Below, piece after piece: positions 54,415 through 63,393 of a DNA stretch of 64,000 nucleotides (within the stretch, counting starts at the first letter, position 1; each line of letters starts with the position of its first letter). Source of the stretch: Pareuzebyella sediminis (GTDB lineage Bacteria > Bacteroidota > Bacteroidia > Flavobacteriales > Flavobacteriaceae). The position numbers and the translations under genes are program-made. The notes beneath the pieces are model-generated. The model was not told the DNA's origin. It did no database searches and saw nothing but the letters and a program-made list of their open reading frames with translations. Location of the stretch: assembly GCF_008367235.1 (NCBI RefSeq), contig NZ_VTZS01000001.1, positions 806,001 to 870,000 on the forward strand, written 5' to 3'.

Positions 54415-55800
54415 CTACTTCTTTTTTACAATTTGTGCCATCATCTCGGCTTCACAGACCAGCTTGCTATTTGCATAGGCATAGGCCTGCATATGACAGA
54501 TACCCCTTCGAATGGGCGAAATCAAACTACAATGGAATATCAAAGTGTCTCCCGGTAAGACTTTTTGCTTAAACTTTACATTGTCAATTTTCATGAAAAG
54601 TGTGAGATAATTCTCAGGGTCAGGCACCGTACTTAATACCAAAATACCTCCCGTCTGTGCCATAGCCTCTATTTGAAGAACTCCCGGCATAACGGGAGCC
54701 CCAGGAAAATGTCCTACGAAGAACGGTTCGTTCATGGTGACGTTTTTCATGCCTACTACATGGGTGTCGGAAAGTTCCAATATTCTATCGATCAACAAGA
54801 AAGGGGGGCGATGTGGCAACATTGCCATGATTTGGTGAATATCCATCAATGGAGGTTTATCCAAATCATATTTAGGCACGCTATTACGCTTTTCCAATTT
54901 TATCATCTTAGCTAATTTCTTAGCAAATTGGGTGTTCACGTAATGACCTGGTTTATTGGCGATTACCTTTCCTTGGATTCGTGTACCGATTAATGCCAAG
55001 TCGCCGATTACATCCAACAGTTTGTGCCTAGCGGCCTCATTGGGCTGATGTAAGGTCAGATTATCCAAAATACCATTGGGTTTAACAGATAGCTTTTTTT
55101 TATCAAAGGCTTTTTCAAGCTTTTGCATCGTATCTTCAGAAATCTCCTTATCGACATATACAATGGCATTGTTCAGATCACCACCCTTTATGAGTCCGTT
55201 TTCCAATAACATTTCCAACTCATGTAGAAAACTGAAGGTCCGTGCATCTGCTATTTCATCTTTAAACTCCGAAAGATTGTTAAGGGTCGCGTTTTGCGTT
55301 CCTAACACCTTGGTTCCGAAATCGACCATCGTGGTCACTTGATATGTATCTGCAGGAATAACTGTAATTTCGCTTCCGGTAGCATCGTCCTTGAATGAAA
55401 TAACGTCCTTTACCACATATTCTTCACGTTCCGCCTCCTGCTCTTTGGCACCAACTATTTCCAAGGCTTCCACAAAATATTTGGAAGAACCATCCATAAT
55501 AGGAGGTTCAGGAGCATCGAGCTCAATCAGAACGTTGTCTATTTCCATTCCAACCAAGGCTGCCAGTACATGCTCGGACGTTTGAATCTTGACCCCTCTT
55601 TTTTCCAAATTTGTTCCTCTCTGGGTATTCACCACATAATTGGCGTCGGCCTCAATAATCGGTTCTCCTTCCAGGTCTACCCTTTTAAAGGCATACCCAT
55701 GGTTTTCAGGGGCAGGAACAAATTTCATGGTAACTTCGGCACCGGTGTGGAGCCCGACACCTTTAAGGATAATCTCCTTATTAATGGTTCTCTGTTTCAT
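54415..55800 (-). CDS. lpxC: Bifunctional LpxC deacetylase / FabZ dehydratase
   Basis: The N-terminal half is LpxC (zinc deacetylase committing UDP-GlcNAc to lipid A): [61 protein letters not shown]. The C-terminal half, from about residue 310, is FabZ (3-hydroxyacyl-ACP dehydratase): [39 protein letters not shown]. Such fusions are typical of Bacteroidetes. I start at ATG 55800 ([20 protein letters not shown]). It overlaps lpxD by 20 bp. Confidence 0.94.
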   Translation of the reverse strand: MKQRTINKEIILKGVGLHTGAEVTMKFVPAPENHGYAFKRVDLEGEPIIEADANYVVNTQRGTNLEKRGVKIQTSEHVLAALVGMEIDNVLIELDAPEPPIMDGSSKYFVEALEIVGAKEQEAEREEYVVKDVISFKDDATGSEITVIPADTYQVTTMVDFGTKVLGTQNATLNNLSEFKDEIADARTFSFLHELEMLLENGLIKGGDLNNAIVYVDKEISEDTMQKLEKAFDKKKLSVKPNGILDNLTLHQPNEAARHKLLDVIGDLALIGTRIQGKVIANKPGHYVNTQFAKKLAKMIKLEKRNSVPKYDLDKPPLMDIHQIMAMLPHRPPFLLIDRILELSDTHVVGMKNVTMNEPFFVGHFPGAPVMPGVLQIEAMAQTGGILVLSTVPDPENYLTLFMKIDNVKFKQKVLPGDTLIFHCSLISPIRRGICHMQAYAYANSKLVCEAEMMAQIVKKK

Positions 55801-56830
55801 TTTTGTATCGCTCGCTGTAATTTTTTTCGAGTTCGTCAATTCTATTTAAAATCGTGGGTAATTTTTTGAAATATACGTATGACTTATTGTAATCGCCATA
55901 TCCAAAAGCAGGGGATCCTTGTAGCACTTCATTACTCTTTACGTTTCGTCCTATACCGGATTGTGCCTGAATCTTGACATTGTCACCTATGGTGATGTGC
56001 CCTACGATACCGACCTGGCCACCGATCATACACCTTTTTCCAATTTTTGTAGAACCAGCAATTCCGGTTTGTGCAGCGATTACCGTATGCTCGCCAATTT
56101 CCACATTATGGGCTATTTGAATCTGATTATCCAACTTCACTCCTCTACGTAGAAATGTAGAACCTAGAGTTGCCCGGTCAATGGTGGTCCCAGCACCTAT
56201 GTCAACATTTTCCTCTAAAACCACATTGCCTGTCTGTGGTACTTTTTGGAATTCTCCTTCCTTATTAGAACTGAAGCCGAATCCATCTGCGCCGATAATG
56301 ACTCCGCTATGAATCACACAGTTTTTTCCGATAATCGATTCGGAATAAATTTTGGCGCCGGCAAAAATGGTAACATTATCCGCAATCTTTACATTATCAC
56401 CGACATACACATTGGGGTATATCTTCACATTGTGTCCTATCGTCACATTGTTACCCAGATAAGAAAAAGCACCCAAATAAAAATCGGATCCATAAGTAGC
56501 ACTTTCTGAAAGAAATACAGGTGATTCGACACCTACCTTATTGTTTTTTACCTGATTATAATATTCCAAAATCTTTGAAAACGCCTCATAGGCATCCTCA
56601 ACTTTAATCAGTGTGGTTTTTAGGTTTTGATCCGGCGTGAAGTCTTTATTGACAATAGTAATCGACGCCTTGGTAGAATAGATATACGAGGTGTATTTTG
56701 GATTTGCCAAAAATGTCAGCGAGCCCTCCTCACCCTCTTCGATCTTGGCTAATTTATGAACGGCAATTTCAGGGTTTCCTTCGAGCTCCCCCCCTAAAAT
56801 ACCCGCAATTTGACCTGCCGTGAATACCAT
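55781..56830 (-). CDS. lpxD: UDP-3-O-(3-hydroxyacyl)glucosamine N-acyltransferase
   Basis: Third lipid A step, adding the second acyl chain. It has an N-terminal uridine-binding domain ([31 protein letters not shown]) and hexapeptide beta-helix, the catalytic His in [15 protein letters not shown], and YSERYKNE at the end. ATG 56830 is preferred over GTG 56836. It lies 23 bp downstream of the HD-domain gene. Confidence 0.93.
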   Translation of the reverse strand: MVFTAGQIAGILGGELEGNPEIAVHKLAKIEEGEEGSLTFLANPKYTSYIYSTKASITIVNKDFTPDQNLKTTLIKVEDAYEAFSKILEYYNQVKNNKVGVESPVFLSESATYGSDFYLGAFSYLGNNVTIGHNVKIYPNVYVGDNVKIADNVTIFAGAKIYSESIIGKNCVIHSGVIIGADGFGFSSNKEGEFQKVPQTGNVVLEENVDIGAGTTIDRATLGSTFLRRGVKLDNQIQIAHNVEIGEHTVIAAQTGIAGSTKIGKRCMIGGQVGIVGHITIGDNVKIQAQSGIGRNVKSNEVLQGSPAFGYGDYNKSYVYFKKLPTILNRIDELEKNYSERYKNETENH

Positions 56831-56853
56831 GTGCACAAAAGTAAGAAAAATTG

Positions 56854-58083
56854 TTAAACAGAAACTTTAGGATAACAGATATAATATTTGGTTACCTTTT
56901 TCGAAAGTGCTTCCAAATTCAAATGGTCGGAAGCCTTCGCTGCGTCTACCAAGGTTCCATTTTTTCTAAGTATATTGATATTCTGATGATATCTATCGTA
57001 CGCCGTATTATCTATAGTACCAGTAAATACGAAATATTGAATCTCATGGTCTTTGAGTCGGTACGTCCGTATTATACGACCAATATGTTTTTGTACTTTT
57101 TCTTCTTGAATAGGCCTATTCTTCACCTTGATTTTCAAAAGCTTTCTATTGATAACCATTTTGCAGAGACTCGACAGAATAAAGTCAGAATGATCAACCC
57201 ATGTTTTGACGCCGGATAAAATATCTACGTCGTCTAATTTGGAGAAAATTTCTAGGGATTCCTTGCCGAAATTATTCTTGTTTATTCTGTTTTCGAGAAA
57301 AAACCTTAGAGAGGCGCTACATTCTAACGGTACTTGTTTGTCCAAAAGTTCCTTGGAGCGCCTCAGTATTCGTATCAGTAGTTGTTCGGCTACGATACCT
57401 GTTTTATGAAGATACACTTGCCAGTACATGAACCTTCTGGCCATCAGAAACTTCTCGACCGAGTAAATGCCTTTTTCCTCGACAACCAAGGCTCCTTCGC
57501 ATACGTTCAACATGGTAATCAGGCGTTCGGCATTGATATTGCCTTCAGCCACACCGGTGTAAAAACTATCCCTTTTTAAATAGTCAAGCCTATCCATGTC
57601 CAATTGGCTCGACACCAACTGGTTTAAAAAGGGTTTGTTACACTGACCCCTGAAAATCTCTATCGCCAACGTTAAACTTCCGTTAAAGATTTCATTTAAA
57701 GAATGCATGAACTGCGCGGAAATATACTCATGGTTCATACCATCTACTAGGCTGTGCTCCATAGCATGTGAAAAGGGGCCGTGTCCTATATCGTGAAGCA
57801 GTATTGCACAGTATAAAGCCTGTTCTTCCTCTTGTGTAATATCAATCCCCTTAAAACGAAGTACTTGCACGGCCTGCTGCATGAGATGCATTCCACCCAA
57901 TGCATGATGAAACCGAGTATGGTGTGCCCCTGGATAGACCAAATAGGAAAGACCCATTTGGGAAATTCTACGTAGCCGCTGAAAATGCGGATGTGCGATA
58001 AGCTCAAAGGTTAGCGAATCGGGAATTGTAATAAATCCGTAAATTGGATCATTGAATACTTTGAGCTTTTTTGATTTCGACAA
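56854..58083 (-). CDS. HD-domain phosphohydrolase
   Basis: An HD superfamily protein of the dNTPase-like type conserved beside lpxD in flavobacteria: [46 protein letters not shown] (HD metal pair), and [21 protein letters not shown] (second Asp). It would hydrolyse nucleotide phosphates. No ATG is available near the family start: I place the start at TTG 58083, giving [18 protein letters not shown]; an earlier TTG at 58128 is possible. Confidence 0.85.
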   Translation of the reverse strand: MSKSKKLKVFNDPIYGFITIPDSLTFELIAHPHFQRLRRISQMGLSYLVYPGAHHTRFHHALGGMHLMQQAVQVLRFKGIDITQEEEQALYCAILLHDIGHGPFSHAMEHSLVDGMNHEYISAQFMHSLNEIFNGSLTLAIEIFRGQCNKPFLNQLVSSQLDMDRLDYLKRDSFYTGVAEGNINAERLITMLNVCEGALVVEEKGIYSVEKFLMARRFMYWQVYLHKTGIVAEQLLIRILRRSKELLDKQVPLECSASLRFFLENRINKNNFGKESLEIFSKLDDVDILSGVKTWVDHSDFILSSLCKMVINRKLLKIKVKNRPIQEEKVQKHIGRIIRTYRLKDHEIQYFVFTGTIDNTAYDRYHQNINILRKNGTLVDAAKASDHLNLEALSKKVTKYYICYPKVSV

Positions 58084-58272
58084 AATTAAAACTGCTTTGC
58101 TAAAAGTTACAATCGCAAAGTTATACAAATTGAATCTGGTAAATCAATAATTTGAGAACATCGTGTCAGTTCATCATAAGTCCTATGACCTTACAAAGAA
58201 TCATACAAAATCGAACAAACGCCTAGCACAATCGATCAAATTTGTAAAGATTCAAATTAACCCGTACGACCA

Positions 58273-59814
58273 ATGAATAAAATAACCATTTTATGGGTTG
58301 ACGACGAAATCGACCTGCTGAAGCCACATATTATTTTTTTAGAAGGAAAGAATTATGAGGTTATCACATGCCAAAGCGGACAAGAAGCTTTGCAAGAATT
58401 ACAAAGAACACGGGTCGATATTGTCTTCCTCGATGAAAACATGCCTGGAATTTCAGGGCTTGAAACACTCCACGAAATTAAAGTCATAGACAGTTCCCTT
58501 CCTGTAGTTATGATAACTAAAAGTGAGGAGGAATTTATTATGGAAGAGGCTATCGGTTCGAAAATTGCCGATTATCTTATTAAACCGGTAAATCCGAATC
58601 AAATATTACTATCCCTTAAAAAAAACTTAGATCATTCTAGATTAGTTTCCGAAAAAACCACCGCCAATTATCAACAAGAGTTCCGTAAAATTGCCATGGA
58701 CTTGGCCTCTGTAAACTCGGTAGAAGAGTGGGTCGAACTTTATAAAAAACTAATTTATTGGGAGCTAAGACTTGAAGAAACCGAAGATGGAAGCATGGTC
58801 GAGATTTTAGAAGCACAAAAGTCCGAAGCCAATACCCATTTCGGAAAGTTTGTGGCCCAAAACTACATGGGTTGGTTCGAAGGTGATGGCCCTGTAATGT
58901 CGCACACCCTTTTTAGGGAATGGGTACAACCTGAAATAAAAGATGCCCCTACCCTAATGGTCGTTATAGATAATTTACGATATGACCAATGGTATGCCTT
59001 TGAAGATAGTGTAGCTGCTTTTTATAAAAAGAATAGGGAGGACTCCTATTTCAGTATTTTACCGACGGCTACACAATATGCACGGAATGCCATTTTTTCT
59101 GGACTCACCCCCCTGGATATGGAAAAAAGACATCCTGATTGGTGGAAAAACGATACCGAGGAAGGAGGTAAAAACCTTTTCGAAGAGCAATTCCTAAATG
59201 CTCAAATAAAGCGGTTGGGGCTGGATATAAATTGGGCTTATCATAAAATCAGTAGCCTCAAACAAGGAAAGCATCTCTCGCAGAATTTCAGATCACAAAA
59301 AAACAATGACCTCACGGTAATCGTTTACAATTTTGTAGATATGTTGTCACATTCCAAAACCGAAATGGAAGTGATAAAAGAACTTGCAAGCAATGACAAG
59401 GCTTATCGGTCATTGACCCAAAGTTGGTTCAAGAATTCCCCGTTATTGGAAATCATACAACAGGCACAGCAAATGGGGATGAAACTCATTATCACTACAG
59501 ACCATGGTACCATCAACGTGAAACAACCCTCGAAGGTAATCGGGGATAAAGATACCAGTCTAAACTTACGCTATAAGACAGGAAGAAGCCTGACCTATGA
59601 AGATAAAGACGTGCTTGCCGCCAAAGATCCTTCCGCATTCCATTTACCTCGAATCAATATGAGTAGTTCTTATATTTTTGCGAAAAACGATTTATTTTTT
59701 GCCTACCCTAACAATTTTAACCACTACGTTAGCTATTATAGGAATACGTACCAACACGGTGGCATTTCCCTAGAAGAAATGATTATTCCGTTTATAGTTC
59801 TGGATCCCAAATAA
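58273..59814 (+). CDS. porX: PorX, response regulator with PglZ domain (type IX secretion control)
   Basis: The 513-aa PorX protein regulates type IX secretion. The receiver domain has Asp10-Asp11, phosphoacceptor Asp54 in VFLDENMPG and Lys in YLIKPVNP, followed by a helical linker and a PglZ (alkaline-phosphatase-fold) domain with VIDNLRYDQWY, the nucleophile Thr in TATQYARNAIFSG, and TTDHGTINV plus HGGISLEEMI near the C-terminus. Its kinase PorY is not in the window. The gene is divergent from the HD/lpx operon and 15 bp before tsaE. Confidence 0.95.
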   Translation: MNKITILWVDDEIDLLKPHIIFLEGKNYEVITCQSGQEALQELQRTRVDIVFLDENMPGISGLETLHEIKVIDSSLPVVMITKSEEEFIMEEAIGSKIADYLIKPVNPNQILLSLKKNLDHSRLVSEKTTANYQQEFRKIAMDLASVNSVEEWVELYKKLIYWELRLEETEDGSMVEILEAQKSEANTHFGKFVAQNYMGWFEGDGPVMSHTLFREWVQPEIKDAPTLMVVIDNLRYDQWYAFEDSVAAFYKKNREDSYFSILPTATQYARNAIFSGLTPLDMEKRHPDWWKNDTEEGGKNLFEEQFLNAQIKRLGLDINWAYHKISSLKQGKHLSQNFRSQKNNDLTVIVYNFVDMLSHSKTEMEVIKELASNDKAYRSLTQSWFKNSPLLEIIQQAQQMGMKLIITTDHGTINVKQPSKVIGDKDTSLNLRYKTGRSLTYEDKDVLAAKDPSAFHLPRINMSSSYIFAKNDLFFAYPNNFNHYVSYYRNTYQHGGISLEEMIIPFIVLDPK

Positions 59815-59829
59815 TTTTCAGATTTGTCT

Positions 59830-60240
59830 ATGACTCTACGTTACATCGAAAATGAACTACCCCATATTGCCAAGCATATTTTAGCAAATGTATCTAACAA
59901 GACCATTTGTTTCTACGCCCCAATGGGAGCGGGCAAGACTACACTGATAAAATCGATGGTGAAGGAATTGGGTGCAATTGATACTGGAAGTAGTCCGACA
60001 TTTGGCATCGTCAATGAATACCAAGGTTTAAATGGTGACATTTTGGCTTATCATTTCGATTTCTACCGTTTAAATGATGAACTGGAAGCCCTTGACCTTG
60101 GCTTTGAAGAGTATCTCGATCAAGATGTCTGGATATTTATTGAATGGCCTGAAAAAATCTCCTCCTTTATTCCCGTAGATGCCTCTGAAATAAGAATCGA
60201 AATTGTCGATGCGAACACTAGAGAACTTACTTTATTTTAG
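59830..60240 (+). CDS. tsaE: tRNA threonylcarbamoyladenosine biosynthesis ATPase
   Basis: Part of the complex that makes t6A37 in tRNA. The P-loop APMGAGKTTLIKSM, SSPTFGIVNEYQG, YHFDFYRL, and VWIFIEWPEKI (the Glu of the Walker B-like motif) are seen. I use the ATG at 59830 rather than a TTG two codons earlier. It lies 15 bp after porX, so co-transcription is likely. Confidence 0.93.
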   Translation: MTLRYIENELPHIAKHILANVSNKTICFYAPMGAGKTTLIKSMVKELGAIDTGSSPTFGIVNEYQGLNGDILAYHFDFYRLNDELEALDLGFEEYLDQDVWIFIEWPEKISSFIPVDASEIRIEIVDANTRELTLF

Positions 60241-60323
60241 GGAATTGAAATAAAATCAAAAAAAGACCGGGCAACCATCGTTGTAGATATCTATTTATTG
60301 TTTAGGCTACGTCTTTTTCGACA

Positions 60324-60368
60324 AAATGCATCATTTATCGGATGAAATGCACATTATTCTCGATAAAT
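60324..60368. repeat. Direct and inverted repeats upstream of the small lipoprotein gene
   Basis: AAATGCA occurs at 60324-60330 and 60345-60351, exactly 21 bp apart (two helical turns), and ATTTATCG at 60333-60340 is a perfect inverse of CGATAAAT at 60361-60368. The -7 box at 60394 follows. The geometry suggests a regulator binding site, possibly of the LytTR direct-repeat kind; the regulator is unknown. Confidence 0.45.
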
Positions 60369-60393
60369 AACACTGTGTTAGTCATTTTTTTCC

Positions 60394-60401
60394 TACTTTT
60401 G
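60394..60401 (+). promoter_or_regulatory. -7 box of the small lipoprotein gene
   Basis: TACTTTTG matches TAnnTTTG and lies 43 bases before the start codon. No TTG is found 17-23 bases upstream; a weak -33 would fit a promoter that needs an activator at the repeats just upstream. Confidence 0.5.
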
Positions 60402-60443
60402 AAGCACAGAACAATCAATTTTTAACTAAAAAACCCCCTTAAA

Positions 60444-60671
60444 ATGAAAAAATTTGCATTTGCCCTTGTAGCCTGTGTTGCCCTTACAACTGTATCTTGT
60501 GAAACTAGTGATATTTCCCAAGATGATGCAGTTTACGAACAAGGAGTTGACCGTACAAAAATTAGAACCACTAATAGAAAGTCTGTGGATTTTTCTAAGG
60601 TAGATTTAGCAAATACGCAGTCGGTAGACCGATCAAAAATTAGAACCAGCAATAGAAAAGAGGATCAATAA
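60444..60671 (+). CDS. Small lipoprotein with a duplicated 12-residue motif
   Basis: The 75-aa product has a lipoprotein signal (lipobox TTVSC, Cys19). The mature part of about 57 residues contains VDRTKIRTTNRK and, 28 residues later, VDRSKIRTSNRK. The third segment SVDFSKVDLANTQS is similar in VDxSK. The mature part is basic and has no Cys after the lipobox. It has its own promoter and terminator, and is not recognisable as a known family. Confidence 0.75.
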   Translation: MKKFAFALVACVALTTVSCETSDISQDDAVYEQGVDRTKIRTTNRKSVDFSKVDLANTQSVDRSKIRTSNRKEDQ

Positions 60672-60738
60672 ATTGATTTTTAATTTCTTGCGAAGTTCAG
60701 AAAGCTGGTCTTAAAAGCATTATTTTATTTTTTTTTAC

Positions 60739-60767
60739 AAGGGTAATCAATAAATTACCCTTTTTTT
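60739..60767 (+). terminator. Intrinsic terminator of the small lipoprotein gene
   Basis: AAGGGTAAT and ATTACCCTT form a perfect 9-bp stem with a 6-nt loop, followed by T7. It lies 67 bases after the stop codon, leaving a separate transcript for the next gene. Confidence 0.85.
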
Positions 60768-60800
60768 CGTTACAATCGTAATCCTAGACTTGTTTTATCG

Positions 60801-61466
60801 ATGAAAAGACCTTCTAAGGACAAAAGAAAAATCAGAACGCGCTTTATAGTTGAATCTATTGCCTTATTTCTGATTATAATTTCTCCTTTTATTTTCAAGT
60901 TACACGAATATTTCCCTAGGGATCCTGAAGCTACCATTCAATTTTTAGGTATCGAAATTGATAGTAATGGATTTTTCGACCTGAATACCTATGCATGGTT
61001 TCTTTTGGGTAAAATGGTTCCCCTATTACTTCTTTTTATTTGGTTTTTAACCTGTAAACATTGGTGGTATCATGTCATTCTGATTCCCCTATTGATGTAT
61101 GCCTTTCAAATTTTTGAAGTGTTCTATAACAATGATAAATTCGTTGACACAAAAAACCTCTTATGGCTGTTGCCTGTCTGTATGGTCGTAATCCCTTTTG
61201 TATACTTTATCAGAATTAAGTTATATGATAAGTATGTTCATGGAATAGATTTAGAGGCGATGGAAGCGGAACTTAATGCTTTAAAAGAAAAACAAGCCGC
61301 TGCCAATTTGAAAAGTAGTACCGGGAAGCTGAACGATGCGGAAGTTGAAACGGATTCCTATTTACAAATTGAAAAGGTAGACAGAAAACTATCCAATGAA
61401 AACCTAGAGTCTATTTTTCGTCAATTTCAACATCAAGTAAGTAGCTGGCTCAATATCAGATCGTAA
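60801..61466 (+). CDS. Hypothetical membrane protein (221 aa)
   Basis: I do not recognise it. Predicted helices are at residues about 12-28, 54-76, 78-102 and 113-135; the C-terminal third is a charged helix (LEAMEAELNALKEKQAAANL) likely forming a cytoplasmic coiled coil. There is a Trp-rich interface (ACKHWWYHVI-like segment). No catalytic motif is seen. It lies between the small lipoprotein and alanine dehydrogenase genes. Confidence 0.65.
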   Translation: MKRPSKDKRKIRTRFIVESIALFLIIISPFIFKLHEYFPRDPEATIQFLGIEIDSNGFFDLNTYAWFLLGKMVPLLLLFIWFLTCKHWWYHVILIPLLMYAFQIFEVFYNNDKFVDTKNLLWLLPVCMVVIPFVYFIRIKLYDKYVHGIDLEAMEAELNALKEKQAAANLKSSTGKLNDAEVETDSYLQIEKVDRKLSNENLESIFRQFQHQVSSWLNIRS

Positions 61467-61578
61467 TGCCATTCATGGCAGCTACAAAATTAACAAATGG
61501 TGACAATTGAAATTTATATTTACTAATTTATCGTATTTTTACTTTTAATCGGGCTGTACGCGATTTGAAGTACATACT

Positions 61579-62778
61579 ATGAACCAACCATCTTCACCTT
61601 TTAGTAAACAACAGTTGCTGCCCCAAGAAGAAACTTTGGAAGTTCTTCGTCAAAAAGGCGAGTTGTTTATCGGTATTCCCAAAGAAAATCAGTATCAAGA
61701 ACAGCGCATTTGTTTAACTCCCGATGCTGTGAATGCCATTACATCCAATGGCCACCGGGTATTAATCGAGGCTGGCGCTGGAGAGGGAGCACATTATAGC
61801 GATGTCGATTATACCAATGCCGGTGCCGAGATTACCCGAGATACCAAAAAGGTCTTTTCTTGCCCCCTCCTATTGAAAGTTGAACCCCCGACACTTTCAG
61901 AAATTGAGCTAATAAATCCGCAGACTACCATTATCTCGGCCCTTCAAATAAAAACACAACGTAAGGTTTATTTTGAAAAATTGGCCAAAAAACGCATTAC
62001 GGCGATTGCCTTTGAGTATATAAGAGATGATAATGGTAAATACCCAGCGGTAAGATCGTTAAGTGAGATTGCAGGTATCTCTTCTGTACTTATTGCTTCT
62101 GAGATTATGGCCGCAACCAACGACGGTAATGGCTTAATGTTCGGAAATATTAGTGGTGTACCCCCGGTAGAAGTTGTGATAATTGGTGCTGGTACTGTTG
62201 GCGAATTTGCCGCGCGGTCTGCCCTTGGTCTAGGAGCCAACGTTAAAATATTCGATAATTCGATAACCAAACTACGTAATATTCAAGCCAATCTGAGACA
62301 GACAGTTTACACCTCTACCATTCAACCCAAGAATCTTCTAAAATCTTTAAAGCGTTGCGATGTTGCTATTGGTGCAGTCCGTGGAAAAGATCGCTCCCCG
62401 GTAGTGGTTACGCGCACCATGGTCGAGAGCATGAAAAAGGGAGCGGTCATCATTGATGTAAGTATCGATATGGGTGGTTGTTTCGAAACCAGTGAAATTA
62501 CCAACCATTTAAAACCCACCCTCGAAAAATACGGTGTTATTCATTATGGAGTGCCAAATATACCTTCTCGCTACCCGAAAACGGCAACCCTATCGATTAG
62601 TAATATTTTTACGCCCTACTTGCTAGAGCTGGGCGAAAATGGAGGGCTCGAGAATTCACTTCGCTTTGATAAGGGCTTGCGCAATGGCCTTTATATGTAC
62701 CATGGCATACTTACCAACAAATCGGTAGGAGAATGGTTCGACCTACAATACAGTGATATCAACTTCCTGATTTTTTAA
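61579..62778 (+). CDS. ald: Alanine dehydrogenase
   Basis: NAD-dependent enzyme converting alanine to pyruvate and ammonia. Of the AlaDH/PNT family: IGIPKENQYQEQRICLTPDAV, RVLIEAGAGEGAHYSD, the NAD-binding VVIIGAGTVGEFAARSALGLGANVKIFD, and VIIDVSIDMGGCFETSEIT. The Bacteroidetes form has an N-terminal extension (about 28 residues), as here. It may be coupled to nitrogen or amino-acid catabolism with proline dehydrogenase nearby. Confidence 0.92.
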   Translation: MNQPSSPFSKQQLLPQEETLEVLRQKGELFIGIPKENQYQEQRICLTPDAVNAITSNGHRVLIEAGAGEGAHYSDVDYTNAGAEITRDTKKVFSCPLLLKVEPPTLSEIELINPQTTIISALQIKTQRKVYFEKLAKKRITAIAFEYIRDDNGKYPAVRSLSEIAGISSVLIASEIMAATNDGNGLMFGNISGVPPVEVVIIGAGTVGEFAARSALGLGANVKIFDNSITKLRNIQANLRQTVYTSTIQPKNLLKSLKRCDVAIGAVRGKDRSPVVVTRTMVESMKKGAVIIDVSIDMGGCFETSEITNHLKPTLEKYGVIHYGVPNIPSRYPKTATLSISNIFTPYLLELGENGGLENSLRFDKGLRNGLYMYHGILTNKSVGEWFDLQYSDINFLIF

Positions 62779-62853
62779 TTTTCCTCGGCAATTAAAATCA
62801 TAAACCCTAAACCGATTATAGAAGTCTAACTACTGCAATACGGATGTTATTGT

Positions 62854-62861
62854 TATTTTTG
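62854..62861 (+). promoter_or_regulatory. -7 box upstream of the DUF4258 gene
   Basis: TATTTTTG matches TAnnTTTG; transcription would start near 62868, which excludes the TTG at 62866 as start codon and favours ATG 62944. No -33 TTG is evident at the expected distance. Confidence 0.45.
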
Positions 62862-62943
62862 CATTTTGGAAACCGAGAACCTAAGAAATTGGGCACATGC
62901 CTTACAAAGGAAAAAAGAACCATTTATTCTTCAGCATTCACAC

Positions 62944-63327
62944 ATGGCATTTCTTAAACGCTTAGGATTTTATTTAGTCGGTCTTTCCATAGGAATTGTA
63001 TTCTTAACCTTGTTTCTCAAGAAAAAATCTGATGAAACAGGCACCGAATTCTGCTATTTCCCTAATTGTAGAACGCTTAAGAGCATCCGTTCGAAACCCA
63101 TGTCTTTTTCTGAAGAAGTTAATAAGCTGATAGTAAATCAAAAACTGGACTCGGTAGATATTATGGCCGTTTTACATCATGGTGACGTAAACTTCAGTAA
63201 GAGCGATACCCAATCGGTGCCGTGTAAAACATATTACATAAATGGCGTAATCAGGAGCAAGCAAGTATCACTGACCGTCAAGAACTGTATAAATAAGGCC
63301 GTATTGGAGGAAATCATTACCCAATAG
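62944..63327 (+). CDS. DUF4258 family membrane-anchored protein
   Basis: The product (127 aa from ATG 62944) has an N-terminal membrane helix (GFYLVGLSIGIVFLTLFL) and a small DUF4258 domain: MSFSEEVNKLIVNQKLDSVDIMAVLHHGDVNFSKSD with SVTVKNCINKAV-like ending. DUF4258 is of unknown function; some members resemble toxin-like folds. The start is chosen because it places the helix at the N-terminus and follows the predicted transcription start. Confidence 0.7.
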   Translation: MAFLKRLGFYLVGLSIGIVFLTLFLKKKSDETGTEFCYFPNCRTLKSIRSKPMSFSEEVNKLIVNQKLDSVDIMAVLHHGDVNFSKSDTQSVPCKTYYINGVIRSKQVSLTVKNCINKAVLEEIITQ

Positions 63328-63393
63328 ACCATCTTAGGAAATATCGGTAGATTTCGAACCCCGTTTCACCTCGACCCTCATTTTATAAAAAGT

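Noticed and set aside
53931-54572. Plus-strand frame of 213 codons across lpxA and lpxC/fabZ
   Set aside because: It is antisense to lpxA and the end of lpxC/fabZ, which are strongly recognised; no motif supports it.
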